DNA from: Palsa-661 sp035535015
GTDB taxonomy: Bacteria > Actinomycetota > Acidimicrobiia > Acidimicrobiales > UBA8190
Direction of reading: 5' to 3'
DNA: 64,000 nucleotides
NCBI GenBank assembly: GCA_035535015.1
Contig: DATLQU010000040.1
Coordinates: forward strand, 1 to 64,000
Part shown: positions 8,999-17,369 of the stretch, piece by piece
Position numbering within the stretch: the first letter of the stretch is position 1
Layout: each line of letters opens with the position of its first letter
Made by a program: the position numbers and the translations under genes
Notes under the pieces: generated by a model
Databases searched by the model: none
Told to the model about the DNA's origin: nothing
The model's input: only the letters and a program-made list of their open reading frames with translations

Positions 8999-10627
8999 AT
9001 GAGAAGGAGCAACATGAGACTCAAGCGAGTCACCGTCAATACGGTGAGCGCATCGATTGTGGCAATGGCAGGGCTCCTCGTTCTGCCCAGCGCAGTCTTC
9101 GCGTCGCCAGCCCGAAGCCATTCATCGAACGCCCATCCGCCGACGCTGTACGTGGGTACGAGCGGGACCAACGTGGCCAACAACTGCCAGAACAGTCTCA
9201 ATCCGTGTCAGACCATCAGCTTCGCGCTCAGCCAGGCGTCGATCGGGGCGACGATCAAGGTCCAAGCCGGGACGTATAACGAGCAGGTGAAGATCACGCA
9301 ACCGGTGACCATCATGGGCGCCGGCGCCAACCAGACGGTGATCGAACCGACCAGCGTTCCTCTGGCTGACGCTGACACGGACGGCCTTCAGCCCCAGTTC
9401 TACATCGTTGACGTGACCGGGACGGCCGGCGTGTACCTCAAGGACCTCGGGATCAACGGATCTGCGGCCACTCCCAGTCTCGACACCGACTCCTTCGGGT
9501 GCGGCCAGGACTACGTGGGCGTCTATTTCCACGACGCCAGTGGCTCGATGACCGGTGACACGGTCACCGGGGTCAAGATGCCTGCCGATCTCTTCGGTTG
9601 TCAGGGCGGTCTCGGCGTGTACGCCGCTACGGACAGCGGTTCGTTGACACCTTCCGTGTTGACCATGACCTCTGACAACGTGAACAACTATGACAAGAAC
9701 GGCATCACCTGCGATGACCCGGGCACCGTGTGCAACATCAAGGGCACGACGGTCACGGGAATCGGCTCGACGACGCAGATCGCCCAGAACGGCATCCAGA
9801 TCTGGGCCGCCTCGGCCGTGGTGACGAGGAACTCCATCACGGACAACACGTACAACGGAGCGTTCTGGGCTGCTGCCGGAATTCTGATCGGTAATCCCTA
9901 CAAGCTGTCGGTAAAGGGCAACACCGTCACCAACAACGACTCCAACATCTCGCTGATCCAGGACCAAGACCCTTACTGGGTGTTCTGCGGTACCCCGGCC
10001 TACCCCGGGACCTGCACGAATCCGGCTGCGGCCGGGACCACGTTCGCCATCACCGGTAACCACGTGAACGACGCCACCAACGTCGACACGTTGGACAACT
10101 CGGTGGGCAGCGAGTTCGGCGACGGAATCGACCTTGACAGCATCACCCAAGACACGACGGTGTCCCACAATGTCGTGGACAACAACGCCGGAAACGGAAT
10201 TGCCCTCCTGGGTGCGACGAAGGTCTCGGCCAAGAAGAACACGGTGCGAAATGACTACAACGGTTTCCTCCTGACCGTGGGAACCACGGCGGTGACGGCC
10301 AATGCCAACACGTTGCAGCGGAACCGAGTGTCCTCGTCCACGAACGACGGGTTTCTGGTCACCAGCTCAACGGGCGGCAATACCATCGTCCGGAACAGCA
10401 GTTCGCTGAACTCGAGCTTCGATGCCCAGGACAACTCGACGGGGGCGGGCACCGCCGGCACGGCCAACATGTGGGTGGCTGATGCCTGTACGACGAGTGA
10501 CCCGAGCGGGCTGTGCCACATCGTCGCCTCAGCCCGGGAAGGTGGGACCGGATCTAAGGGGCATGGTGCTGCCCCGTCCGGCACGCGTCGGACGTCCGCA
10601 CACCTGCGACAGATGGTAAAGCGTTAA
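8999..10627 (+). CDS. Exported right-handed beta-helix protein
   Basis: About 542 residues with a signal peptide ending near VFASPA. The body has the look of a parallel beta-helix: TLYVGTSGTNVANNCQN, QTISFALSQASIGATIKVQAGTYNEQV (quoted in pieces), then many short Asn-rich turns such as VTRNSITDNTYNG and VSHNVVDNNAGNGIALLG. This is the pectate-lyase / NosD-like fold. No catalytic residues can be assigned. The ATG at 8999 has GAAGAGG eight bases upstream; an ATG at 9014 with AAGGAG four bases upstream is an alternative. A strong terminator follows. Confidence 0.8.
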   Translation: MRRSNMRLKRVTVNTVSASIVAMAGLLVLPSAVFASPARSHSSNAHPPTLYVGTSGTNVANNCQNSLNPCQTISFALSQASIGATIKVQAGTYNEQVKITQPVTIMGAGANQTVIEPTSVPLADADTDGLQPQFYIVDVTGTAGVYLKDLGINGSAATPSLDTDSFGCGQDYVGVYFHDASGSMTGDTVTGVKMPADLFGCQGGLGVYAATDSGSLTPSVLTMTSDNVNNYDKNGITCDDPGTVCNIKGTTVTGIGSTTQIAQNGIQIWAASAVVTRNSITDNTYNGAFWAAAGILIGNPYKLSVKGNTVTNNDSNISLIQDQDPYWVFCGTPAYPGTCTNPAAAGTTFAITGNHVNDATNVDTLDNSVGSEFGDGIDLDSITQDTTVSHNVVDNNAGNGIALLGATKVSAKKNTVRNDYNGFLLTVGTTAVTANANTLQRNRVSSSTNDGFLVTSSTGGNTIVRNSSSLNSSFDAQDNSTGAGTAGTANMWVADACTTSDPSGLCHIVASAREGGTGSKGHGAAPSGTRRTSAHLRQMVKR

Positions 10628-10664
10628 AGAGAAAGGACGTCAGACGTCCGTCATCTTTGTGGGG

Positions 10665-10700
10665 CCAATGGGGCCAGACCTTCGGGTCTGGCCCCATTGG
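10665..10700 (+). terminator. Strong 16-bp stem with TTCG tetraloop
   Basis: CCAATGGGGCCAGACC pairs perfectly with GGTCTGGCCCCATTGG around a TTCG tetraloop. It starts 37 bases after the beta-helix gene and lacks a T tract, as is common in GC-rich actinobacteria. A smaller hairpin (GGACGT-CAG-ACGTCC, 10635-10649) precedes it. Confidence 0.85.
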
Positions 10701-10761
10701 CGATTCCGGCCTTCTGGCGATAGCTGTTTGGTAGGTTCGGCGTCGTGCGGAGAGTCGCCAG

Positions 10762-13518
10762 GTGAATGGCGGGATGCGGTTCGCCGCCAGAGTGCTGGTG
10801 GTGATCTCGATCATCGGTGGGTCCATCATCGGCCTCGACGTTGCCGGTGCATCGGCATCGGCCGGCGCCGTTGCGACTCTGGTCAGCGATCCCGCCGCTC
10901 TCGTCAATCCCTTCGCCGGTACCGGTGCCGCTCCGGTCGCCCCGGGAAGTGTCGGTGAGTTTCCCGGCGCCGATGTGCCCTTCGGCATGATCCAGTGGAG
11001 CCCGGACACCACGCCCGACCGCACCACCGGCAGCGGCTACTCCTATACCGACTCTCGGACGAGCGGTTTCAGTCTCACTCACCTGAGCGGAACCGGCTGC
11101 GCCAGCTACGGCGATGTCCCTGTGCTCCCTACCGTCGGCCCCATCGGCGGCGATCCCCAGAGCGCCAGCGCCGCGTTCTCACATTCCCGGGAGCGGGCGT
11201 TCCCGGGCCGGTATGAAGTGACGCTCGGCCGTCCAGGAATCACCACCGAGTTGGCGGTGACGACGAGAACCGGCATCTCCCGGTTCCGCTTTCCCAAGAC
11301 GAGCCACGCCAACGTTCTCCTGAAGGTGGCCGGCAGCGCCAACGGTGTCAGCCGGTCGAGCTTCCGCGTCATCCGGAACGACGAGGTCGTCGGCCAAGTG
11401 ACGAGCGGTCAATTCTGCGACACGGGGACCCCGTACACCCTGTACTTCGCGGCCCACTTCAACCGACCCTTCTCCTCCACTGGTGGATGGAACGGTTCGG
11501 TCGTCACCGCCGGAAGCCGGTCCTGCACGGGGAAGGCCTGTGGGGCATACGTGTCCTTCGATGCCAAAACCGATCGCGAAGTGATGATGAAGGTCGGTAT
11601 CTCCTTCGTCTCCGTCGGGAATGCCGCGCAGAACGTGAGAGACGAAGATGCCGGCTGGTCCATGAACAGGGTGGAGACCGCGGCCAGCACCGAGTGGAAC
11701 GCTGAACTGGGTCGCCTCCGAGTGGGTGGCGGGACTCGCCCCCAGCAGCGGACCTTCTACACCGCTCTGTACCACTCGCTGCTCCACCCGAACGTGGCCA
11801 GTGATGACAACGGCCAATACCTGGGTTCCGATCACCGGGTGCATAGGTCGAAGACCCGAGTGCAGTACGCCAACTTCTCGGAATGGGACATCTACCGGTC
11901 GGAGATCCAACTGGTCGCCCTGCTGGCGCCGTTTCAGGCCGGAGACATGGTCCAGTCACTGGTGAATGATGCAAGGCAGGGCGGTTGGCTCCCGAAGTGG
12001 GAAATCGTCGGTGGTGACGCCTCTCAGATGAACGGTGATTCGGCTGATCCGATCATCGCTGCCGCCTACGCCTTCGGCGTCCGTCATTTCGATGTGAAAT
12101 CTGCTCTGGCGGCCATGGTGAAGGGAGCCGACGAGGCGGAGACGCCGCATGGACTGCAGATCGAACGGCAATACCTGAGCCAATACCTGAGCCAGCACTA
12201 CGTGAACGCCGGTTCACTGGATTTGACCTCGATCGACTATTCGATCGGAGGATCCGTCACCCTCGAATATGCCATCGACGATTTTTCGATCGCACAGTTG
12301 GCTCTGGCTCTTGGCCATCGCACGATTTTCAAGGCGATGATGCAGCGTGCCCACAATTGGGAGTACCTCATCAATCCTGCGACCGGCTCTATCGAGGCCC
12401 GTAACGCCGACGGAAGCTTCCCTCAGGGGCCGGCCTTCCAGGCTTCCATGTTCGAAGACGGCGGCCAACTCGGTTTCGAGGAAGGCAACGCCATCCAGTA
12501 CACCTGGTCGGTGCCCCAGGATCTCGCCGCTCTGAGCAGTCTGATGGGCGGGAACGCGAATGCCGTGGCCAGTCTGAATATCTTCTTCACCCATCTCAAC
12601 GCGGGGCGGTTCAGCCCACATGACTGGGCTGGAAACGAGCCGAACCTGTGGACACCGTGGGAGTACGATTACTTCGGCGCGCCGTGGCGGACCCAGGACG
12701 TGGTGAGACAGATCGCCAGCACCCTCTATTCCGACCATCCGGACGACGAGCCGGGCAATGATGATCTGGGCGCCTTGTCGTCCTGGTATGTCTGGGCCGC
12801 CGTGGGCATGTATCCGGTGACGCCGGGGACGGCTGACCTGGCGCTCGCCAGCCCCCTCTTCCCCGACATCGTGCTCAAGCTTCCCGACAATCGGACACTC
12901 CACCTCCGGGCGCCGAACGCGTCCGCCTCGACTCCCTACATCCGCGCCCTCAGCGTCACCGGCGCCCGGTTGACGGTGCCGGCATCACGCTGCCCCTCGG
13001 GTGCCCTCGCCCCTTCGTCGCCTCAGGCCGCAAGCTGGGCCCGGCCTTGGTTGCCTGCCGCCATCCTCACCACTGGTGGCACGCTCACCTATCGACTCTC
13101 GGGAACCGCCGATAAGTCGTGGGGTGCAGGGCCGTCCGACAGCCCTCCCTCGTTCGCCACCGGTCGATTGCCTGCGGTGGGCTATTCCAATCCGATCGGT
13201 GGAACGTCTCTCCACGTGGGCCAGCCGGCAAAGATCACCCTCGGCATTGTCGACATCACCAGCGGGACCACGGCTGTTCGCTGGAGCGCCGACAGTGTCA
13301 AGGGACTGGCTTTGTCGGTGCAAAGCGGTGTCTTCGGCCCCGGTGGAGCACAAAGCTCATCAGGCTCTCGGGCGGCCTGTCCTGGTCCGGGCTCGGATGC
13401 CCAGTCGTTCACCGTCACCGCCCAGACGGCGGGGTCGTTCACGCTGGTCGTCCATCTGCAGAGCGCCACGGGGACGGCCCTACCCCCCGTTGTGCTCGAT
13501 CTGAAGGCCTCGAACTGA
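10762..13518 (+). CDS. Secreted GH92 family alpha-mannosidase-like glycoside hydrolase
   Basis: A 918-residue exported enzyme with a signal peptide (residues ~5-32). It has the two-domain GH92 pattern: an N-terminal beta-sandwich (NPFAGTG, GEFPGADVPFGMIQWSPDT, YSYTDSRTSGFSLTHLSGTGC) and an (alpha/alpha)6 domain with FEEGNAIQYTWSVPQDL (candidate catalytic Glu) and GNDDLGALSSWYVWAAVGMYPV (candidate base Asp pair). GH92 enzymes are calcium-dependent exo-alpha-mannosidases acting on N-glycans or mannans. The last ~200 residues appear to be an added C-terminal domain. The start is GTG at 10762 or ATG at 10774. Confidence 0.9.
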   Translation: MNGGMRFAARVLVVISIIGGSIIGLDVAGASASAGAVATLVSDPAALVNPFAGTGAAPVAPGSVGEFPGADVPFGMIQWSPDTTPDRTTGSGYSYTDSRTSGFSLTHLSGTGCASYGDVPVLPTVGPIGGDPQSASAAFSHSRERAFPGRYEVTLGRPGITTELAVTTRTGISRFRFPKTSHANVLLKVAGSANGVSRSSFRVIRNDEVVGQVTSGQFCDTGTPYTLYFAAHFNRPFSSTGGWNGSVVTAGSRSCTGKACGAYVSFDAKTDREVMMKVGISFVSVGNAAQNVRDEDAGWSMNRVETAASTEWNAELGRLRVGGGTRPQQRTFYTALYHSLLHPNVASDDNGQYLGSDHRVHRSKTRVQYANFSEWDIYRSEIQLVALLAPFQAGDMVQSLVNDARQGGWLPKWEIVGGDASQMNGDSADPIIAAAYAFGVRHFDVKSALAAMVKGADEAETPHGLQIERQYLSQYLSQHYVNAGSLDLTSIDYSIGGSVTLEYAIDDFSIAQLALALGHRTIFKAMMQRAHNWEYLINPATGSIEARNADGSFPQGPAFQASMFEDGGQLGFEEGNAIQYTWSVPQDLAALSSLMGGNANAVASLNIFFTHLNAGRFSPHDWAGNEPNLWTPWEYDYFGAPWRTQDVVRQIASTLYSDHPDDEPGNDDLGALSSWYVWAAVGMYPVTPGTADLALASPLFPDIVLKLPDNRTLHLRAPNASASTPYIRALSVTGARLTVPASRCPSGALAPSSPQAASWARPWLPAAILTTGGTLTYRLSGTADKSWGAGPSDSPPSFATGRLPAVGYSNPIGGTSLHVGQPAKITLGIVDITSGTTAVRWSADSVKGLALSVQSGVFGPGGAQSSSGSRAACPGPGSDAQSFTVTAQTAGSFTLVVHLQSATGTALPPVVLDLKASN

Positions 13519-13569
13519 AACCTCGAACTGAGGCCGGCGAAGGAGGACCCGGGACGACCTGGAAGACGA

Positions 13570-14403
13570 TCAGGAGCCCACGCCGGTGGGTGCATCACCG
13601 TGCAGGGCAACGCGGTTCATCCGTCGCGGGCCGCTGAATTCGAGAAGCGCGTAGTGCATGGTGCACCGGTTGTCCCAGAAGGCGACGTCGCCCTGTCGCC
13701 AGTGCCAACGCACGAGACGTTCGGGCGCCACTGCCTGTCCCTGGATGACCTGGAGCAAGGCGTCGCTCTCGCCGCGACGAAGGCCGTCGATCTTGTCGGT
13801 GAAGAGAGGATTCACGAACACGCTGCGCCGACCCGTTTCAGGGTGGACCCTGACCACGGGATGGTGGGTGGGTTCTGCTGCCGCCGTTCGGCTGGCCTTG
13901 TCGCCCTCAGGATCGCGTTGGGAGAAGTAGCCTCCCGCCTTCAAGGGGGAGTGGGTGGCGGTCAGACCCTCGAGGAATCGGCGCATCGTGGGTGAGAGCG
14001 CTTCGTAGGTCGCCGACATGTCGGACCAGATGGTGTCGCCGCCGACGGCGGGGACGACCATCGCATGCAACAGTGCGCCCATCGGCGGTCGATCCTGGAA
14101 GGTCAGGTCGCTGTGCCAGACGTCGGCGCGCGCCCCTTCATCGGAATCAAGGGCCAGCACTTCGGGATGGCCGTCCACACTCGGTTCGACCGGGTGGGCC
14201 TCGGTCGGCTCTCCGAAAAGCCGGGCGACGCCCGTGAGGGCACTCGGGTCGAGCGACTGGTTGCGCAGGAACAGGACCTTGTGGCGAAGAAGAGCCTGGC
14301 GGAGGGTGCTGACCGAGCTGGCTTCGAGCTCGGGGGAGAGCGCCACTCCGGAAACCTCTGCGCCCAGGACGGTCGTCAGGGGAGTCACCTCGATATCAGC
14401 CAT
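13570..14403 (-). CDS. TauD/TfdA-family dioxygenase-like protein with altered iron site
   Basis: A 277-residue cupin-fold protein of the Fe(II)/2-oxoglutarate dioxygenase family. The first two iron ligands are clear: His97 and Asp99 in WHSDLTF. The 2-oxoglutarate-binding region DNRCTMHYALLEF is also present. At the usual position of the third iron ligand (a His-Arg pair just before the final strands) the protein reads RRMNRVALHGD, with Asn in place of His. The homologue at 39344-40204 keeps AHRVTL there. The protein could therefore use another ligand or be catalytically different. It is divergent from the CHAP gene. Confidence 0.82.
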   Translation of the reverse strand: MADIEVTPLTTVLGAEVSGVALSPELEASSVSTLRQALLRHKVLFLRNQSLDPSALTGVARLFGEPTEAHPVEPSVDGHPEVLALDSDEGARADVWHSDLTFQDRPPMGALLHAMVVPAVGGDTIWSDMSATYEALSPTMRRFLEGLTATHSPLKAGGYFSQRDPEGDKASRTAAAEPTHHPVVRVHPETGRRSVFVNPLFTDKIDGLRRGESDALLQVIQGQAVAPERLVRWHWRQGDVAFWDNRCTMHYALLEFSGPRRMNRVALHGDAPTGVGS

Positions 14404-14473
14404 GGCGTGAGGATAGGACTCCCGGCGTCACCGCTCTGCTTCCGAACCGTCACGGCGGCCAGCGCCGGTGCCT

Positions 14474-14504
14474 GACACAGGTATCGATGCCGACACCGGT
14501 GTCG
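14474..14504. promoter_or_regulatory. Two tandem palindromic boxes (GACACAGGTATCG and GACACCGGTGTCG)
   Basis: Two related 13-bp boxes are spaced 18 bases start to start. The second lies in a perfect 14-bp palindrome, CGACACCGGTGTCG (14491-14504). They sit in the 273-bp divergent gap between the TauD-like gene and the CHAP gene, where an operator would be expected. No regulator gene is adjacent. The rest of this gap shows nothing else. Confidence 0.4.
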
Positions 14505-14676
14505 CCGAAGTGGCGTCCTCGTCGATCGTGTCAGTCCGCCGAAGGAGTCACAGAGTGTTCACCGGCGAGCGTCTGCTCGCCTGTCGGCCACGCCCTGACC
14601 TCAGATCTGGGGCTCGCTTGGCTATCCTCACCGTGTCCACCCCCCTGCCGTCGTCGCCGTAGAAGACCGGCACGAC

Positions 14677-15474
14677 ATGAGGGTGTCCCAGGGAAGAAGC
14701 CCACTGTCTCTCACCGACTCATCCGGTCGCGCCGGCCGGCCCCCGGGGCCCCCTGAACGACCCGCCTCAGGATCGTCGGGTGCCCGCTACGGGCGGAGGC
14801 CTCAACGCGCCTCCCGCGTCCTCGGGACAGCGGCGATCGTGGTCGCCATCGTGGTCGTGGGCTTCACCCTTTCGGTGGTGGGGGGCAAGTCCCCGAAAGC
14901 TCCAGCCGATCACAATGCCGGGGCCTCCGTCGTGCCCATGACGCCCTTGCAGGCGCGCATTGTCTCCATCGCCCAGGGCCAGGTCGGATATGCCACCGAC
15001 CCGCCCGACACCTACTGCAACAAGTACAGCGCCTACTGGTCGTCGGGGACCGACGACTGTGCGACCAGCAATCTTGACGAAGAATGGTGTGCGGACTTCG
15101 CCGCCTGGGTGTGGAAGACGGCTGGGGCGAAGGTCGACTACCAGTTCATACACGGTGATCTCAACTCTTCGGCCGCCAGCTTCTATGAATGGGGCATGGC
15201 CCATGGCAGGTGGCATCCCGTCGGCGCCAGGTACACCCCGGAGCCGGGCGATGTGGCCGTCTACGGACTCGACCCCTCCACCCTGGTGGCTCAGCACGTC
15301 GCCATCGTCACGAGTTACACGCGTGGGAACCGGGGTCCCAATGTCGTGAACGGCGATGGGGACCACCAAGGGTTCAGCGTGGTCGAGACGGGCGCCGACG
15401 AGGTCGTGGCCGACATCGCCAACCGCACCGGCGCCCACCTGTCGGGCTACGTCTCGCCCCTTCCCTCTTTCTGA
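14677..15474 (+). CDS. Membrane-anchored or secreted CHAP-domain amidase
   Basis: A 265-residue protein. Residues 1-45 are basic and Pro/Gly-rich. Residues ~46-70 form one hydrophobic segment (TAAIVVAIVVVGFTLSVVGG), acting as signal anchor or uncleaved signal. The remainder is a CHAP (NlpC/P60-like) domain: the catalytic Cys lies in EEWCADFAAWVW and the His in AQHVAIVTSY. Extra Cys residues (TYCNKY, DDCATS) may form a disulfide outside the cell. CHAP enzymes cut peptidoglycan cross-bridges or stem peptides, so a role in wall remodelling is likely. Confidence 0.85.
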   Translation: MRVSQGRSPLSLTDSSGRAGRPPGPPERPASGSSGARYGRRPQRASRVLGTAAIVVAIVVVGFTLSVVGGKSPKAPADHNAGASVVPMTPLQARIVSIAQGQVGYATDPPDTYCNKYSAYWSSGTDDCATSNLDEEWCADFAAWVWKTAGAKVDYQFIHGDLNSSAASFYEWGMAHGRWHPVGARYTPEPGDVAVYGLDPSTLVAQHVAIVTSYTRGNRGPNVVNGDGDHQGFSVVETGADEVVADIANRTGAHLSGYVSPLPSF

Positions 15475-15580
15475 GCGCCGACGGCAAGCCCGGTGCTCTG
15501 CGCCGGCTCGGCCGGCTCGCCGGGGGCTCGTATCCGCCTGGGGCGGCCCGCCAACCGGGCCGGCGGCCAGGAGGTGGCAT

Positions 15581-15597
15581 CCGATCAACCTGATCGG
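15581..15597 (+). terminator. Hairpin in the 305-bp gap after the CHAP gene
   Basis: CCGATCA and TGATCGG form a perfect seven-base-pair stem around ACC, 107 bases after the CHAP stop. The surrounding gap (15475-15779) holds no gene. A TATAGT hexamer (in CCGTATAGTTC, about 15650) is a possible -10 for the next gene. Confidence 0.4.
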
Positions 15598-15779
15598 ACC
15601 TGGTCAGACCCCGGTCGGTCAGCCCGAGATGACGGTGGCCGCCTCCCCGTATAGTTCGGCCCATAGGCGGGTGGGCCCGGTCTCCGGCGCAAGGAGACGG
15701 TGGCATCGCATTCGGCTGAGGGGGGCCCGGACTCCGTCCGGAGCCAGGCGGCGTTTCCACGGCAACAAGAAGGTCAGAC

Positions 15780-16781
15780 ATGACGAAGCGTGATGATGTG
15801 ATCGTGCCTACCCCCGGAGAAGGGGAGGCAGGGGCGCCAGCCGACCCCACGGCCGGATCGACAACCGCGAGCTCATCGTCCCCGAGACGCACCGTCAGGG
15901 GCGAAACGAAGAGGCAGTCGAGTCCGCCGATCGAGACAACGTCCGAGGAGGTCCTGGCCGATGACGGGTCCGAATCGGAAGACGCTTCTTCGCGTCCGGG
16001 GATTCGAGCCACGGGAGCGACCGAGTGGGCCTCATTGGCCGATCCTCACGGCGATGCGCCAGGAGGAACGTACAGCACCGGAGTCATCGGTCATGGTGCC
16101 GACATCGGTGTTCTGGGGACGGACAGCGGAACGGGCACGGGGGTCGGGGTACTCGGAACGGTGACGAACCCCGAAAACAGCCAGCCGGCCGTCTATGGAT
16201 TCACACAGGGGGTTGGTCCCGGTGTCCAGGGCGAGAGTGACGGTCCGGGGCCGGGACTTCTCGGTACGGATAACGGAACGGGCACGGGGTACGGCGTGTT
16301 CGGGGAGCTCACCAACCCCCTCAACACCCGGGCCGCCATCTACGGCACCACAGCCGGTACCGGAGCGGGCGTCGAGGGTGACAGTAACGGCGTTGGTCCC
16401 GGGGTCTTCGGATTCAGCGAAGGGACCGGGCCCGGCGTAAGAGGGGCGAGCGCCGGAACGAGACCGGGCGTCGAGGGCCAGAGTTCGGGTACGGGCGCCG
16501 GCGTACTGGCATTGAATGACGGCAGCGGTCCGGCCCTCGAGGTCCAGGGACCGGCCACCTTCTCCCGGAGCGGCCTGGCCACCATCTCGGCCAAGAAGAC
16601 CAGCGTGTCCGTGTCCTTTCCCGGGGTGACGGCCACCAGCATGGTGCTGGCCACCATGCAGACCGTGGCCAAAGGGGTGGCTGTCGCTGCCGCCGTTCCC
16701 AATGTCGACGCCTTCATCATCAAACTGACCAAGGCGCCCAAGAAGGACGTGGTGGTGGCCTGGTTCGTTCTCGGCGTCTGA
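15780..16781 (+). CDS. Gly-rich repeat protein resembling tail-fibre / collar repeats
   Basis: A 333-residue protein without a signal peptide. Residues 1-80 are Ser/Thr/Glu-rich and likely disordered. Residues ~85-260 are tandem units of 10-20 residues built on G-x-GV-x-G (for example GTGTGVGVLGTVTNPEN and GTGTGYGVFGELTNPLN), which by eye resemble the trimeric beta-prism repeats of phage tail and hyaluronidase-type fibres. Residues ~265-333 form a compact beta-rich C-terminal domain (FSRSGLATISAKKTSVSVSF) that could be a trimerisation cap. Function unknown; no phage genes adjoin it. Confidence 0.7.
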   Translation: MTKRDDVIVPTPGEGEAGAPADPTAGSTTASSSSPRRTVRGETKRQSSPPIETTSEEVLADDGSESEDASSRPGIRATGATEWASLADPHGDAPGGTYSTGVIGHGADIGVLGTDSGTGTGVGVLGTVTNPENSQPAVYGFTQGVGPGVQGESDGPGPGLLGTDNGTGTGYGVFGELTNPLNTRAAIYGTTAGTGAGVEGDSNGVGPGVFGFSEGTGPGVRGASAGTRPGVEGQSSGTGAGVLALNDGSGPALEVQGPATFSRSGLATISAKKTSVSVSFPGVTATSMVLATMQTVAKGVAVAAAVPNVDAFIIKLTKAPKKDVVVAWFVLGV

Positions 16782-16807
16782 CCATCGCCGGTCAGGTCGG
16801 GCCGCCG

Positions 16808-16826
16808 GCGCTCGGACGTCGAGCGC
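16808..16826. terminator. Bidirectional hairpin between convergent genes
   Basis: GCGCTCG-GACGT-CGAGCGC: a perfect seven-base-pair stem exactly between the stop codons of two convergent genes, so it could serve both strands. Confidence 0.6.
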
Positions 16827-17309
16827 TCAGACGTCGATCAGGGTCGTCTCGTCGATGCCCAGGGTGCGTAGGAGTCGGCCCAGGCCGAGGAAGGCGGCCA
16901 GGCAAATGGTGAGATCGAGGATCTCCGGGTCGGTGAAGGTGCGGCGCAACTCGACGAAGAAGGCGTCATCGATGGCCAGGTGATCGACGGCGAAACGCTC
17001 GGCGTAGGCGATGGCCAGGCGCTCCTGCTCCGAGTACTCCGCCGACGTGGCGTGATCGGCGACATGAGCGTAGAAGTCCTCGTGCACACCCTGCTCCTTG
17101 ACCGACGCGGCTCGGAAGGTCAGACAGACGGGGCAGTCGTTGAGTTGGGCGATGCGCATCCGAGCCGCTTCGCGCACCCGGACGGGAAGGATGCTCTTGT
17201 TGTAGGCCGCGTCCACCAACCGGTTGATGGCCCTGCCCATCTCGGGCCGCAGCGTCCAGAGCTGGACGGCGTCGCCGCCTTCGCCTACCGGGATAGCGAT
17301 CCTCGCCAT
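16827..17309 (-). CDS. Carboxymuconolactone decarboxylase (AhpD-like) family protein
   Basis: A 160-residue all-alpha protein with the redox motif NDCPVCLTFR (C-x-x-C) in the position typical of AhpD-like peroxidase-reducing proteins, followed by EYSEQERLAIAYAERFAVD and DLTICLAAFLGLGRLL, as in the family. It is more likely an alkylhydroperoxidase-type thiol protein than a true decarboxylase. It is transcribed alone, convergent with the Gly-rich repeat gene. Confidence 0.8.
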   Translation of the reverse strand: MARIAIPVGEGGDAVQLWTLRPEMGRAINRLVDAAYNKSILPVRVREAARMRIAQLNDCPVCLTFRAASVKEQGVHEDFYAHVADHATSAEYSEQERLAIAYAERFAVDHLAIDDAFFVELRRTFTDPEILDLTICLAAFLGLGRLLRTLGIDETTLIDV

Positions 17310-17369
17310 CAGGCCAGGCTAATGGTCATGGGCCGCACCAGCGATGCGGCAACCGGTTAAGCCCGCAGG

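Noticed and set aside
14468..14662. 64-codon frame between the TauD-like and CHAP genes
   Set aside because: Weak start, no recognisable protein features, and it covers the palindromic boxes.
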